From Litorivicinus sp. (GTDB lineage Bacteria; Pseudomonadota; Gammaproteobacteria; Pseudomonadales; Litorivicinaceae), in NCBI GenBank assembly GCA_028339155.1, contig JAOLBK010000006.1, positions 62,001 to 126,000 on the forward strand: 64,000 nt of DNA, in the 5' to 3' direction. The translations under genes and the position numbers were made by a program. Below, one piece after another: positions 24,840 through 34,430 of the stretch. Below the pieces are notes generated by a model, which ran no database searches, was not told the origin of the DNA, and was given only the letters and a program-made list of their open reading frames with translations. How positions within the stretch are numbered: the first letter of the stretch is position 1; each line of letters begins with the position of its first letter.

Positions 24840-26069
24840 GTGGAAAATATGACTATTATTCTTGGTGTTGGGATGTTTACGGCCATCGTCATTGGGCTAG
24901 TCGCAATTATTCTTGTCGCTCGTTCGAAACTAGTTTCATCTGGTGATGTAAGCATTAATATCAACGCAAATCCTGATCAGAGCATCAAGGTTTCTGCTGG
25001 TGGCAAGTTGATGAGTACGCTTGCAGATGCTGGAATTTACCTGCCATCAGCGTGCGGTGGCGGCGGGACCTGTCAGCAATGTCGTTGCGTTATTAAGTCC
25101 GGTGGAGGTGACATATTGCCAACCGAAGCTTCAGCATTCACCAAAGGTGAAGTAAAAGATGGTTGGCGGTTATCTTGTCAGGTGGCCGTAAAGCAAGATA
25201 TGGAAATTGAGGTAGAGCCAGAACTCTTCGGTGTTAAGCGCTGGGAATGCGAAGTGGTGTCGAATCCCAATGTTGCAACTTTTATCAAAGAGTTGACGCT
25301 GAAATTACCTGAAGGCGACGTTGTTGACTTTCGTGCTGGCGGATATGTGCAGCTCGAAGTGCCTCCACATCATATCAAATTCAAAGACTTTGATGTTGAG
25401 GACGAGTATCGGGCTGATTGGGAACGCTTTGGATTTTTCAACTTCGAATCAAAGGTGAGCGAAACGGTTATCCGAGCGTATTCAATGGCTAATTATCCTG
25501 AAGAGCGGGGAGTGGTCAAATTCAATATTCGCATAGCGACCCCTCCTCCGGGCACTAATTTGCCACCTGGTCAGATGAGTTCATATGCTTTCAACTTAAA
25601 GCAGGGGGATAAAATCTCTGTGTTTGGGCCCTTTGGTGAATTTTTCGCAAAAGATACTGCCAACGAAATGGTTTTCATTGGTGGGGGTGCTGGAATGGCG
25701 CCCATGCGGTCGCACATCTTTGATCAATTGAAGCGTTTGAATTCAAAACGAAAAATTTCTTTTTGGTATGGCGCCCGTTCATTGCGAGAAGTTTTTTATG
25801 ATGATGAATATAATCGGTTAGAAAAAGAGAATGAGAATTTTGAATGGCATTTAGCTCTTTCAGATCCTCAGCCAGAAGATAATTGGGAAGGCCATACCGG
25901 GTTTATTCACAACGTTGTGTTGGAGAATTATTTGAAAGAGCATCCTGCTCCAGAGGATTTGGAATATTACATGTGTGGACCACCAATGATGAACGCTGCT
26001 GTGATTCAGATGTTAAAGAATCTAGGTGTTGAAGATGAAAGTATTATGCTTGATGATTTTGGCGGATAA
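24840..26069 (+). CDS. nqrF: Na+-translocating NADH:quinone reductase subunit F
   Basis: NADH-oxidising subunit, 409 residues: one membrane helix (about 5-27), a 2Fe-2S domain with Cys72, Cys78, Cys81 and Cys113, then FAD- and NADH-binding domains ('RAYSMANYP', '[13 protein letters not shown]', '[13 protein letters not shown]'). GTG start with AGGGA upstream. The stop at 26069 is followed 18 bases later by an intrinsic terminator that lies inside the overlapping apbE gene. Confidence 0.97.
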   Translation: MENMTIILGVGMFTAIVIGLVAIILVARSKLVSSGDVSININANPDQSIKVSAGGKLMSTLADAGIYLPSACGGGGTCQQCRCVIKSGGGDILPTEASAFTKGEVKDGWRLSCQVAVKQDMEIEVEPELFGVKRWECEVVSNPNVATFIKELTLKLPEGDVVDFRAGGYVQLEVPPHHIKFKDFDVEDEYRADWERFGFFNFESKVSETVIRAYSMANYPEERGVVKFNIRIATPPPGTNLPPGQMSSYAFNLKQGDKISVFGPFGEFFAKDTANEMVFIGGGAGMAPMRSHIFDQLKRLNSKRKISFWYGARSLREVFYDDEYNRLEKENENFEWHLALSDPQPEDNWEGHTGFIHNVVLENYLKEHPAPEDLEYYMCGPPMMNAAVIQMLKNLGVEDESIMLDDFGG

Positions 26070-27117
26070 ATTATCCTATCGCATAGAAAATGCCGCCTAT
26101 TTGGCGGCATTTTTGTGTTTGATACTCCTCTCTGGTTGTTCTTCAGGTCCTGAGGCAGATAGGTTGTCAGGCCGAACAATGGGCACCAGTTGGTCTGTTG
26201 TTATAGCTAATCGAACTTCGGACCATGACAAAGTCAGACTCCAGTCAGGTATTGAGGCAGAATTGTTAGAGGTTAATCGGCAGATGTCGACATACGATCC
26301 AGTTAGTGAAATCTCACAGTTCAATGCATCTAAAGTACTAGATACTTGGTTTCCCGTATCGAAATTATTTGCTGCCACAACGGCTAATGCACTGCGATTT
26401 GCCCATATTTCAAAGGGAGCATTCGATCCTACCGTAGCGCCCTTGGTGAATATTTGGGGCTTCGGACCTCAAGCTATAAAAGCTGACTTGCCTTCGGATG
26501 AGGAGGTGGCTGAGGCCAAAGCGATGGTCGGTTTTCAATCCATTGCTGTGCGCCCCCCAGAAGCGAATGGCGGTCCTGCTTTAAAGAAGAGCGCGTTTCG
26601 TAATCTCGATCTCTCTGCGATTGCGAAAGGTCTTGGTGTAGATCAAGTTTATAAACTGATTGATCGATTAGGTTACACCGATTTTTTAGTCGAAATTGGT
26701 GGGGAGATTCGAGTAAAGGGCGATAAAAATGGGCTGGGCTGGAAGATTGCAGTGGAGCAGCCAAATAAGATAGATAGCCAAGTACAAACGACTCTCTATT
26801 TGTCTGATGTGGCGCTCGCTACTTCAGGCGATTACCGAAATTACCGCGAAATTGATGGCATAGCATATAGCCATACAATTGATCCATCCAGCGGCTACCC
26901 AGTCACACACGATCTGGCTTCAGTAACTGTGGTAGGCGAAGAATGCGTTTTGGCAGATGCTTGGGCGACTACGCTCCTTGTTCTTGGTTTGACGGAAGGG
27001 TATGCAATGGCTGTGCGCCAAGGTTTATCTGCTATGTTTATTACGAGAACCACTGAAGGATTTTTAGTGCGGTACACGCCGCGTTTTGAGCGTCTTTTGA
27101 CTGGAATGACAAAGTGA
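26035..27117 (+). CDS. apbE: FAD:protein FMN transferase (flavinylates NqrB/NqrC)
   Basis: Periplasmic Mg-dependent flavin transferase, 360 residues, anchored as a lipoprotein (ILLSGC). Motifs: 'MGTSWSVV', 'ISQFNAS', '[15 protein letters not shown]', '[12 protein letters not shown]' and '[12 protein letters not shown]'. It attaches FMN to Thr/Ser of NqrB and NqrC. ATG 26035 lies inside nqrF; ATG 26053 is an alternative; both give a long n-region before the hydrophobic core. The hairpin at 26087-26114 is part of its signal-peptide codons. GTG of nqrM overlaps its stop. Confidence 0.92.
   Translation: MKVLCLMILADKLSYRIENAAYLAAFLCLILLSGCSSGPEADRLSGRTMGTSWSVVIANRTSDHDKVRLQSGIEAELLEVNRQMSTYDPVSEISQFNASKVLDTWFPVSKLFAATTANALRFAHISKGAFDPTVAPLVNIWGFGPQAIKADLPSDEEVAEAKAMVGFQSIAVRPPEANGGPALKKSAFRNLDLSAIAKGLGVDQVYKLIDRLGYTDFLVEIGGEIRVKGDKNGLGWKIAVEQPNKIDSQVQTTLYLSDVALATSGDYRNYREIDGIAYSHTIDPSSGYPVTHDLASVTVVGEECVLADAWATTLLVLGLTEGYAMAVRQGLSAMFITRTTEGFLVRYTPRFERLLTGMTK
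26087..26114 (+). terminator. Intrinsic terminator after nqrF, embedded in apbE coding sequence
   Basis: Perfect 11-bp stem AAAATGCCGCC (26087-26097) / GGCGGCATTTT (26103-26113), five-base loop TATTT, T-run 26110-26114. It lies 18-45 bases after the nqrF stop yet encodes residues N-A-A-Y-L-A-A-F of the ApbE leader. It should reduce apbE-nqrM transcription relative to nqrA-F. Confidence 0.85.
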
Positions 27118-27356
27118 ATTTGGAATTATTTTTTATAGTTTTTGGAGTATTCGGTTTTTTAGTTGCGATTATGGCGATTGGTGTAATTATGGGAAGAAGG
27201 CCGATTAGCGGGAGTTGTGGCGGCATTGGCCGAGCCAATGGTGAAGACAGTGAATGTGCAATTTGTGGTGGTGATACTTTGAAGTGTGAAGAGGCTATCA
27301 ATGTCAAAAGTGTTGTGGGGTCTACGTCTTATAGTGTTACTAAGCAAATCGAGTAG
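27114..27356 (+). CDS. nqrM: NQR maturation protein NqrM (DUF539)
   Basis: 80-residue protein: one N-terminal membrane helix (about 5-25) then a cysteine-rich tail with 'SGSCGGIG' and 'CAICGGD' plus a later Cys. This is the NqrM pattern; the protein is needed to build the NqrD/NqrE iron site. GTG start overlaps the apbE stop (GTGA). The next 177 bases are non-coding. Confidence 0.92.
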   Translation: MNLELFFIVFGVFGFLVAIMAIGVIMGRRPISGSCGGIGRANGEDSECAICGGDTLKCEEAINVKSVVGSTSYSVTKQIE

Positions 27357-27533
27357 GGCCACTTCTGAGGGCTTAGTCATTTTCTGTTGTAATTTTGCGT
27401 GAATTTTCTCGCGAAAATTGGATAATTTTGTCAGTTGACCTAGTCAGTCTCTGGTTTTTCAAAAAGCTGGATTAAAACATCTCGATCCATTTTTTTGGCT
27501 GTGTATGTTGACTAATTCACGTATTATTTCGAA

Positions 27534-27851
27534 ATGCTTGAATCGATTCTAAAGAACGCGCTCGAAGAAGCGTTAACACCTGAGATTCTCGAAATTGAAA
27601 ACGAGAGTCATGGCCATAATGTCCCCAAAAATTCGGAGACACATTTCCGGTTGATTGTTGTTTCGGAGGCCTTTTCTGGTCAGTCTCGCGTTAAGCGGCA
27701 TCGATTGGTTTATAAGGCAGCTGAGGTGGCTCTCGAACGTGGAATACATGCGCTGGCGTTTCAATGCTTCACCCCGGAGGAATGGCGTACCGATCCATTG
27801 CGTGCTATTTCTCCAGACTGCCATGGTGGTATGAAGAAGGAATCGACATGA
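27534..27851 (+). CDS. bolA: BolA family protein
   Basis: 105-residue BolA-type protein; such proteins bind monothiol glutaredoxin with a 2Fe-2S cluster and influence envelope and morphology genes. Family stretch '[21 protein letters not shown]' then '[18 protein letters not shown]' with the conserved His residues. The stop overlaps the trhO start (ATGA), so both are translated together. Confidence 0.9.
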   Translation: MLESILKNALEEALTPEILEIENESHGHNVPKNSETHFRLIVVSEAFSGQSRVKRHRLVYKAAEVALERGIHALAFQCFTPEEWRTDPLRAISPDCHGGMKKEST

Positions 27852-28858
27852 ATCCTTTGGTAGTAGCTGCCTTGTATAAATTTGTTGAATTACCCGATTT
27901 TCGCGAACTGAGAGTGCCTTTATTGGGTTGTTGTAGGGACAATGGACTAACGGGCACCTTGTTGCTCGCCCCAGAAGGGGTTAACGGGACGGTAGCAGGT
28001 CCGCGTGCAGGTATCGATGCTATGAACGCTTGGTTCTTGGCTGAGGGTAGATTTTCAGGAATGGAATATAAGGAATCTACTATGGTTCCTGAGGGAGTTC
28101 CTTTCTATCGAATGAAGGTAAAGCTAAAAAAAGAGATTGTTACTTTGGGTGTGCCAGGAATTAGCCCAAAAATGAAAGTGGGTCGTTATGTTTTGCCTGA
28201 AGATTGGAATGATCTCGTTACAGATCCAGACACTGTTACTATTGATACTCGAAACGACTACGAATATGCGGCTGGAACGTTCAGTGGCGCAATAAATCCG
28301 GAGACCAAAAGTTTCCGAGAATTTCCAGAATGGGCAGCGAATAATTTGGACCCAAAAAAACATAAAAAAGTAGCTATGTTTTGCACTGGTGGTATTCGTT
28401 GCGAAAAGTCCACAAGCTTTTTATTGGATCAGGGTTTTGAGGAGGTCTACCATTTAAAGGGTGGGGTTTTGAATTATTTCGAACGAGTGCCTCATACCGA
28501 ATCGGCCTGGGAAGGTGAGTGCTTTGTGTTTGATAACCGGGTGACGGTTAACCATAAGCTGGAGGCTGGTTCATATGATCAGTGCCATGCCTGTCGCCGT
28601 CCAATTACTGATGATGATAAGGGCCGGTCTGAATATATTTTGGGTATCCAGTGTCATTTTTGTTGTGATGAACAAACCCCTGCTCAGAAAGAGCGTTTCG
28701 CTATGCGTCAGCGGCAGATTGAGCTGGCCGGAGCGCGCGGAGAACGACATATTGGACTAAAGCAGGAAGCACTTCAAAACCGTCAAAAATTTGTGAGGGA
28801 AGAGCGGGAGCTCCGCAAAGAAGCACAGCGTAGTTGCGATGCTCGCGAAGCACTATAA
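27848..28858 (+). CDS. trhO: tRNA uridine(34) hydroxylase, rhodanese-type
   Basis: Cytoplasmic tRNA modification enzyme (YceA family), 336 residues, making 5-hydroxyuridine at wobble position 34 using oxygen. N-terminal acylphosphatase-like part ('[19 protein letters not shown]'), central rhodanese domain ('[14 protein letters not shown]') with catalytic Cys179 in '[11 protein letters not shown]', then a Cys-rich zinc-type tail ('CHACRRPI', 'CHFCCDEQ'). ATGA overlap with bolA. It ends convergently with mtnN with a six-base overlap. Confidence 0.93.
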   Translation: MNPLVVAALYKFVELPDFRELRVPLLGCCRDNGLTGTLLLAPEGVNGTVAGPRAGIDAMNAWFLAEGRFSGMEYKESTMVPEGVPFYRMKVKLKKEIVTLGVPGISPKMKVGRYVLPEDWNDLVTDPDTVTIDTRNDYEYAAGTFSGAINPETKSFREFPEWAANNLDPKKHKKVAMFCTGGIRCEKSTSFLLDQGFEEVYHLKGGVLNYFERVPHTESAWEGECFVFDNRVTVNHKLEAGSYDQCHACRRPITDDDKGRSEYILGIQCHFCCDEQTPAQKERFAMRQRQIELAGARGERHIGLKQEALQNRQKFVREERELRKEAQRSCDAREAL

Positions 28859-29431
28859 ATGGCAGTCATTATTGGATAGTGGTCTAAGTATTCTATTTGC
28901 AAAAGCGCTGGCTCCTTTGTCTACATTTTCTGCCCAATGATCACTAGCGTTTTTATCAGCGTTGTCTGAAATATATTTCCAACAGTAGAATTTTGTCCTG
29001 AATTGGCTCGCTACCTTGGCGAGCGCATAAGCTTCCATATCGACAATATCAGTTATTAATTCGGGTGGAGCTGTCACGAACTGATCGCCAGTTCCAAGAG
29101 AGAGGCCTTCGCCGCCAAGATCAATATGACTGATGTTATCAAAAGGAGTATGGCCGAGATTAAAGCCAAGTGGTCTTACATCCATATCACGCTGTACAAT
29201 TTTATTGACTCGGTGTAGACCAGTGATGTTTGGATTGAGGGAGCCTGCTGTACCGTAGTTAATAAGATGGGTAGGCTGAGTAGCGATTATAGATTGCGTG
29301 GCTGCGATAGAGGCGTTGATTTTTCCAACCCCCGTATAAATCACATTCCAACCCTCTAATAGATTGCGAGGTAGCTCGTGCTCTAGAGCAACTGCGATTA
29401 GGGTATTTTTTGGTTCGATATTAGGCATCAT
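28853..29431 (-). CDS. mtnN: 5'-methylthioadenosine/S-adenosylhomocysteine nucleosidase family
   Basis: Purine nucleosidase of about 192 residues, somewhat shorter than the 232-residue E. coli enzyme. Family signs: 'VALEHEL', 'YTGVGKINA', 'INYGTAGSL', the substrate-binding '[11 protein letters not shown]' and catalytic Asp in 'ISDNAD'. It releases adenine from MTA or SAH. The gene overlaps the 3' end of apt by eight to eleven bases (two adjacent ATGs at 29431 and 29428); Apt would recycle the adenine to AMP, so the pair forms a salvage unit. Confidence 0.83.
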   Translation of the reverse strand: MMPNIEPKNTLIAVALEHELPRNLLEGWNVIYTGVGKINASIAATQSIIATQPTHLINYGTAGSLNPNITGLHRVNKIVQRDMDVRPLGFNLGHTPFDNISHIDLGGEGLSLGTGDQFVTAPPELITDIVDMEAYALAKVASQFRTKFYCWKYISDNADKNASDHWAENVDKGASAFANRILRPLSNNDCHL

Positions 29432-29942
29432 AGGTCTGCAAACTTCGTACAGGTGCACTCAGCCGTTCTCGTCCACCGAGTGATTCAAGCTCGATCAAAA
29501 CCATAATGCCCATAACTTTAGCGCCTAGGTTGCAAATCAGAGATTCTGTGGCGTTCAGGGTTCCTCCTGTCGCCAATAAATCATCAATTAAGACAACTCG
29601 TTTGCCTCTGAGATTTCGTTCGAACTGGACAGCAAGCGTTGCTTCACCATATTCCAGTCCATAAGATATTTCTTGTACCTTCCCGGGTAATTTCCCTTTT
29701 TTTCTGACCATCACTACTCCAAGCCCCATCTGTATGGCAACGGGGGTGGCAAATAAGAATCCCCGTGAGTCTATGCCAATTAGAATTTCAGGCTTCCAAT
29801 CGCTGATGGTTTCAGCAATGAGTTTGCAAGTTGCCGTTAGGCGGTCAGGCTGCTCGATAATGGGAGCGATGTCATAGAATAAGATGCCGGGCTTGGGAAA
29901 GTCGGGGTAAGTTTCAATCCAATCATGAAGATTATTCGGCAT
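29421..29942 (-). CDS. apt: Adenine phosphoribosyltransferase
   Basis: 173-residue cytoplasmic enzyme converting adenine and PRPP to AMP. Opening 'IETYPDFPKPGILFYDI' and PRPP-binding 'VVLIDDLLATGGTLNA' (about 116-131) are diagnostic; 'GIDSRGFLFATPVA' is the adenine-side loop. Lies between slyX (eight-base gap) and mtnN (overlap) on the minus strand. Confidence 0.96.
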   Translation of the reverse strand: MPNNLHDWIETYPDFPKPGILFYDIAPIIEQPDRLTATCKLIAETISDWKPEILIGIDSRGFLFATPVAIQMGLGVVMVRKKGKLPGKVQEISYGLEYGEATLAVQFERNLRGKRVVLIDDLLATGGTLNATESLICNLGAKVMGIMVLIELESLGGRERLSAPVRSLQTYDA

Positions 29943-29950
29943 GAGATTCC

Positions 29951-30166
29951 TTAATAGTGTGGTGGCGGACCCTGATCCTCGGTTGTGCCGATCTGTGAAA
30001 TCTGCATCATCATCGGTTTAACTAAATTCGCTAGTGCATGCATTTCTTTTCGTAATATGTCATTTTGATTGGATAGCCTCAGGGCCTCGTTACTTAGAGC
30101 GTCTAGCTGATCTTCTAAAAAAGCGAAGCGGGTTTCAATATCGGTAATGTTGAGATCTTGGGTCAT
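29951..30166 (-). CDS. slyX: SlyX family protein
   Basis: 71-residue coiled-coil protein. 'IETRFAFLEDQLDALSNEALR' heptads and the hallmark C-terminal 'PPPHY' identify SlyX; its molecular function is not established. ATG 30166 chosen because the family begins near here; an upstream GTG-type start would run into the divergent gene's leader. 57 bases separate it from the divergent cold-shock gene. Confidence 0.85.
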   Translation of the reverse strand: MTQDLNITDIETRFAFLEDQLDALSNEALRLSNQNDILRKEMHALANLVKPMMMQISQIGTTEDQGPPPHY

Positions 30167-30222
30167 TGTCTTGTAAATTGGCTCCCTTGGCCTCATTGAT
30201 CAAATCTTTAATGGAGTTTCTC

Positions 30223-30681
30223 ATGCGAAAACCACTACGCCAACTATTCTTATCAATCGTTCTATCTGCCTTAGGAACATTTTTGCTCTTATTTTTACGC
30301 TCTTTTCTTGGATTGGAGCTTATGCAAGGGATGGTAGTTGAATCAACCATACTAATCGGCGTTCTATTTCTAGTGTTGTTCACGTTGCAAACCATATTGC
30401 AGCCAATTATTGGTCGCGATTTTTCTTTTCCTCGAGTTTTTTCGAGTGGTCCCCGAGAAGAGGGAACAGTGAAGTGGTTTAACGCCACAAAGGGTTTCGG
30501 ATTTATCACTCCAGAAGATGGTGATGATGTATTTGTTCATTATAGATCGATTCGTGGAAATAATCGCTACATGTTACGTGAGGGCATGGAGGTCAGCTAC
30601 GTTCTTGGTTCATCAGGCAAGGGGCCTCAAGCCGAGGATGTTGATCTACTGGAGGATTCAGAGTACGAGGACGACGATTAA
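30223..30681 (+). CDS. Membrane-anchored cold-shock-domain protein
   Basis: 152 residues: two N-terminal hydrophobic segments (about 8-27 and 38-60), then a complete cold-shock domain 'GTVKWFNATKGFGFITPEDG' with RNP1 (KGFGFI) and RNP2 (DVFVHY), and an acidic tail ('EDVDLLEDSEYEDDD'). ATG 30223 follows GGAG at seven bases. The nucleic-acid-binding domain would be displayed at the membrane, presumably on the cytoplasmic face. It ends convergently with dapE with a four-base overlap. Confidence 0.85.
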   Translation: MRKPLRQLFLSIVLSALGTFLLLFLRSFLGLELMQGMVVESTILIGVLFLVLFTLQTILQPIIGRDFSFPRVFSSGPREEGTVKWFNATKGFGFITPEDGDDVFVHYRSIRGNNRYMLREGMEVSYVLGSSGKGPQAEDVDLLEDSEYEDDD

Positions 30682-31829
30682 GTTAATAATTTTTCTAGAA
30701 GGCCCTGGTAAAGGGCCTTGAGTACAGGTAAATCTGATAAAAGCACTTCTTCATCAATTTTATGGATGCTCCTGTTAACTGGTCCAAGTTCGATCAGTTG
30801 ACAACCTAATTTTGCAATAAATCGCCCATCAGAAGTTCCTCCTCCCGTAGACAACTCAGCATTAATTGCGGTTTCTTCTTTTATTACTTCTATGGTGGCT
30901 TTCGTTAACCTTCCTTGTTCGGTTAGAAACGGTTGCCCGGACAGAGTCCATTCGATAGACGCTGTAAATCCCAGAATGTTCAATAAGTGCTCTGTTGTTT
31001 TTTGAATTTTTTGAGCATCTGTGGACGTTGAAAATCGCCAATTACAAAGAAAACTAGTAGTGCCTGGCACCACATTGGTAGCACCTGACCCACCTTTTAC
31101 GTTTGAGACTTGGAAGCTAGTGGGTGGGAAAATACTATTCGGTGACTCATCCCATGTCATTTCGACTAACTTGGTAATTAGCGTACTCATTCGATGGATC
31201 GGGTTCTCTACTAATTCAGGATAAGCGACGTGTCCTTGGGTTCCGTGCACGGTAATTTCTGCATTCAATGAGCCTCTGCGACCAATCCGAACTACGTCCC
31301 CTAATTGATTTTTAGAACTTGGCTCGCCTACGATACAATAATCGATTTCTGGGTGCTGTTGCCGTGTCTGGCGGCGCTTTAGTTCTTCAACCACTGCTAC
31401 CGTTCCGTCAGTAGCGGGACCTTCTTCGTCACTGGTAAGTAAGAATGCAATACGCCCATTGGGTTTCTGGTGCGACTCTATAAAATCCTCAACAGCAACC
31501 ACCATTGCCGCCAGAGACGATTTCATGTCGGCTGCACCTCTGCCTCTTAAGTATCCGGAATTTGTTACTGTGGGTTCAAATGGATGTGAACTCCATGCCC
31601 CTGGGTCACCGACGGGAACGACGTCAGTGTGTCCTGCAAAACAGAATGTAGGACCTTTTTCCCCGAGTGTGGCCCACAAATTCGTGACCCCATTCTGATC
31701 CATACGTTCAAGTTGAAAGCCTTGAGCTTCTAAGCGATCGCCAATCAATGTGATGCAGCCTTTATCTTCGGGGGTCACTGACTCGCGTCTAATTAATTCT
31801 TCGGCAAGTTTTCGGACAGGACAATCCAT
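30678..31829 (-). CDS. dapE: Succinyl-diaminopimelate desuccinylase
   Basis: Zn-dependent M20 hydrolase, 383 residues, cleaving N-succinyl-L,L-diaminopimelate in the lysine and peptidoglycan-precursor pathway. Metal-site stretches 'FAGHTDVVPVGD', 'GRGAADMKSSLAAMV' and 'TSDEEGPATDGT' are intact. ATG 31829 gives 'MDCPVRKLAEELIRRESVTP', aligned with the usual 'M.CPV..LTQ.LIRR' start; ATG 31850 is an alternative overlapping dapD. Last gene of the dap operon. Confidence 0.94.
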   Translation of the reverse strand: MDCPVRKLAEELIRRESVTPEDKGCITLIGDRLEAQGFQLERMDQNGVTNLWATLGEKGPTFCFAGHTDVVPVGDPGAWSSHPFEPTVTNSGYLRGRGAADMKSSLAAMVVAVEDFIESHQKPNGRIAFLLTSDEEGPATDGTVAVVEELKRRQTRQQHPEIDYCIVGEPSSKNQLGDVVRIGRRGSLNAEITVHGTQGHVAYPELVENPIHRMSTLITKLVEMTWDESPNSIFPPTSFQVSNVKGGSGATNVVPGTTSFLCNWRFSTSTDAQKIQKTTEHLLNILGFTASIEWTLSGQPFLTEQGRLTKATIEVIKEETAINAELSTGGGTSDGRFIAKLGCQLIELGPVNRSIHKIDEEVLLSDLPVLKALYQGLLEKLLT

Positions 31830-31836
31830 ATGCGAT

Positions 31837-32877
31837 TCAGTTATTGGCATGTAGTTCATCATTAAGTGCAACTGCTGATTTATTGGCCAAACATTCGATT
31901 TCACCAGTGAGAGAATTACGTCGGAACAGTAAGTCGTTCTGGCCGGCTAAATCACGCGCCTTAACCGTGGCTACTGTTTGCCCGTCTTGATCAAGTAGCC
32001 TTACTTTAACACCTGCCGTCAGATACAGCCCTGATTCAACGGTGCAGCGATCCCCGATTGGAATGCCGAGGCCTGCGTTTGCTCCTAAAAGGCACTGTTC
32101 ACCCACTGAGATAATAATGTTACCCCCTCCAGACAGCGTTCCCATAGTTGATGAGCCTCCTCCGAGATCTGATCCATCGCCTACGACAACGCCTGCAGAG
32201 ATTCGACCTTCGACCATAGACACGCCGAGAGTTCCTGCGTTGAAGTTGATGAAACCTTCATGCATGACTGTTGTGCCTTCGCCAAGATGCGCACCCAAGC
32301 GAATCCGAGATGCATCTCCAATACGCACACCACGCGGCACCACATAATCTGCCATGCGAGGGAATTTGTCGACTGAGTGGACTGTCAAAACCTCACCATG
32401 TGCTCGAGCTCGTGTTTGCGCATGTGGTAATTCTTTAATGTCGATCGGTCCCTGGCTTGTCCAGGCTACATTTGGCAAGAGTCCAAACATTCCGTCAAGA
32501 TTCGCTCCATGGGGCTGAATTTTGCGCATTGAAATTAAAGATAGTTTGAGGTAGACCTCAGGGACTGATTCGGGTTTTCTGTCTTCGGACAATATAGTTA
32601 TAACCAAAGCCTCTTCAGTCCCAGCCAGCGGGGCTAACGCCTTTAAAAGACTTTCCGCATCGCCATCGTTACTAACTTCTAAGGCTCCTAAGAGGTCGTC
32701 TAAATCATCGGTGGTGATGGCCCGAATTAAGTTGTCACCATTCCAATGAAAGATTTCTTTAATTAGATCAACTAATGCGGGATCGGGTCTGCAGAAAGCT
32801 TTCGGATAGTAAACATCTAGCCAATTTTTTTTAGAGTTTTGATGACCAATACCTAGTCCGAAGGCAAAGCATTCCAT
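31837..32877 (-). CDS. dapD: Tetrahydrodipicolinate N-succinyltransferase (long type)
   Basis: 346-residue left-handed beta-helix acyltransferase of the Pseudomonas-like long DapD form (E. coli-type is about 274). N-terminal 'FAFGLGIGHQNSKKNWLDVYYP', hexapeptide coil 'IRLGAHLGEGTTVMHEGFIN', 'GGGSSTMGTLSGGGN' and 'CLLGANAGLGIPIGD'. It succinylates tetrahydrodipicolinate. Ten bases after the YffB-like gene, eight before dapE. Confidence 0.95.
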   Translation of the reverse strand: MECFAFGLGIGHQNSKKNWLDVYYPKAFCRPDPALVDLIKEIFHWNGDNLIRAITTDDLDDLLGALEVSNDGDAESLLKALAPLAGTEEALVITILSEDRKPESVPEVYLKLSLISMRKIQPHGANLDGMFGLLPNVAWTSQGPIDIKELPHAQTRARAHGEVLTVHSVDKFPRMADYVVPRGVRIGDASRIRLGAHLGEGTTVMHEGFINFNAGTLGVSMVEGRISAGVVVGDGSDLGGGSSTMGTLSGGGNIIISVGEQCLLGANAGLGIPIGDRCTVESGLYLTAGVKVRLLDQDGQTVATVKARDLAGQNDLLFRRNSLTGEIECLANKSAVALNDELHANN

Positions 32878-32886
32878 GATGATTCC

Positions 32887-33243
32887 TTAATTAGTTAATA
32901 GATTTGGGATTTTTATCCATGCATTTGGGTCGAAGCCAACGGTCATTACTGGGCCATTGACTAATAGTGGTCGCTTAATAAGTGAGGGCTGATTTACTAT
33001 GGCAGCTAAGCGTACTGGGCCTGCAAAATCCATCTTTATTGCATCAGGCAATTGGCGGTATGTGCGACTTCGATTGTTCACCAAATTATCTCCAGCGCCC
33101 GAAAGCCAAGTGGAAATTTGATCCGCAGTCGGAGGAGTTTGTTTGAAATCGATAAATGTAAACATAATCCCTGCGTTGTTAAGCCATTGAAAAGCTTTTT
33201 TCATCGAGTCGCAGTTTTTGATACCGTAAACAATCAATCCCAT
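32887..33243 (-). CDS. ArsC/Spx-family thioredoxin-fold protein, YffB-like
   Basis: 118 residues, opening 'VYGIKNCDSMKKAFQWL' with the single redox Cys11 of the YffB branch of the ArsC family, and the 'SRTYRQL' and 'PLLV.G' loops. Often found beside dapE/dapC genes; a glutathione-dependent thiol reductase role has been proposed for the family but substrate is unknown. Overlaps the end of dapC by ten bases. Confidence 0.88.
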   Translation of the reverse strand: MGLIVYGIKNCDSMKKAFQWLNNAGIMFTFIDFKQTPPTADQISTWLSGAGDNLVNNRSRTYRQLPDAIKMDFAGPVRLAAIVNQPSLIKRPLLVNGPVMTVGFDPNAWIKIPNLLTN

Positions 33244-34430
33244 GGGCGACTCATTACAAATACTCGGATACGCTCTAGAGCTTCTCGGAATATTTTAGGT
33301 TCGGCTACTAAAGCTATTCGTACAAAGCCGGCACCTGGGTTTAGGCCGTTTATTTCTCGCCCCAGATATTGGCCTGGTAGAACAGTTACTCCGGTTTTTT
33401 CATACAGATCTCGACTAAAGATATCACAGGCGGTTGGCGTTTTTATCCAAAGATAGAAGCCTGCCCCAGGATCACGAACGTCTAGTATGTCTCCCAAAAC
33501 AACGTTCGCCTCTTTAAATTTTTCTGCGTAAAGTACTCGGTTAGCACAAACGTGCTCTTCATCGCGCCAGGCTAGCTGAGAGGCTGCTTGCACAGCCATT
33601 GACATAGAGCAACCATGATATGTACGGAATTTCAAAAAATCTGATATGAAGCTGGCATCGCCGGCAACGAATCCTGAGCGAAGGCCCGGTAGATTGGAGC
33701 GTTTACTGAGGCTATGGAACACTATGCATTGTTTGTAGTCGGTCTGGCCAGAGGCAATGGCAGCTTGTAACAGGCCGCAAGGTGGTTCATCCCGATAAAT
33801 TTCAGAATAACATTCGTCTGAAGCCAACCAGAAGTTGAATTCATTTGCCTTCTTAATCAACTCAATCAAGATGTCTTGATTAAGCGTGGTCCCTGTCGGA
33901 TTTCCCGGTGTACAGATAAAACAAAATTGACAATTGGCCCAATCCGAATCGGATACTCCTCGATAATCGGGCTGACCGTTTGAATCAATGGGCAAGTAAT
34001 GTGGCTCGAGCCCTGCCATCAAGGCGGCGCCCTCGTAAATTTGGTAAAAAGGGTTGGGCATAATGACCGTGCCACCCTTGCTTCGATCACACGTGGCCTG
34101 AACCGCCGCAAAAATAGCCTCGCGAGTCCCGTTTACCGGCAGTAAATTGGTTTCTGAGTCCAGTGGATGGCATTCCAAAGCAAAGCGTGTTGTCGCCCAA
34201 GCCGCCGCCGCCGCTCGAAGCTCAGATGTGCCCTTGGTTGTTGGATACTTAGCGATTAAATTCAGGTGTTTTTTTAGGGCGCTCAATACAAATTCCGGAG
34301 GAGGATGCTGCGGCTCGCCGATAGACAGTGGTATAGCCCTGAGATCTTTAGGAGGCCTGGCATCTGCAAGCAATGCTGCGAGTTGTTCGAAAGGATAGGG
34401 TTTTAAACGGTTTAAATCAGGATTCCGCAT
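33234..34430 (-). CDS. dapC: N-succinyl-diaminopimelate aminotransferase
   Basis: 398-residue class I PLP aminotransferase. PLP Lys in 'FHSLSKRSNLPGLRSGF', 'CTPGNPTGTTLNQDIL' and 'NPFYQIYEGAALMAG' match the DapC branch, and the location among dapD/dapE supports the call over other class I enzymes. Overlaps the end of glnD by 14 bases. Confidence 0.92.
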   Translation of the reverse strand: MRNPDLNRLKPYPFEQLAALLADARPPKDLRAIPLSIGEPQHPPPEFVLSALKKHLNLIAKYPTTKGTSELRAAAAAWATTRFALECHPLDSETNLLPVNGTREAIFAAVQATCDRSKGGTVIMPNPFYQIYEGAALMAGLEPHYLPIDSNGQPDYRGVSDSDWANCQFCFICTPGNPTGTTLNQDILIELIKKANEFNFWLASDECYSEIYRDEPPCGLLQAAIASGQTDYKQCIVFHSLSKRSNLPGLRSGFVAGDASFISDFLKFRTYHGCSMSMAVQAASQLAWRDEEHVCANRVLYAEKFKEANVVLGDILDVRDPGAGFYLWIKTPTACDIFSRDLYEKTGVTVLPGQYLGREINGLNPGAGFVRIALVAEPKIFREALERIRVFVMSRPWD

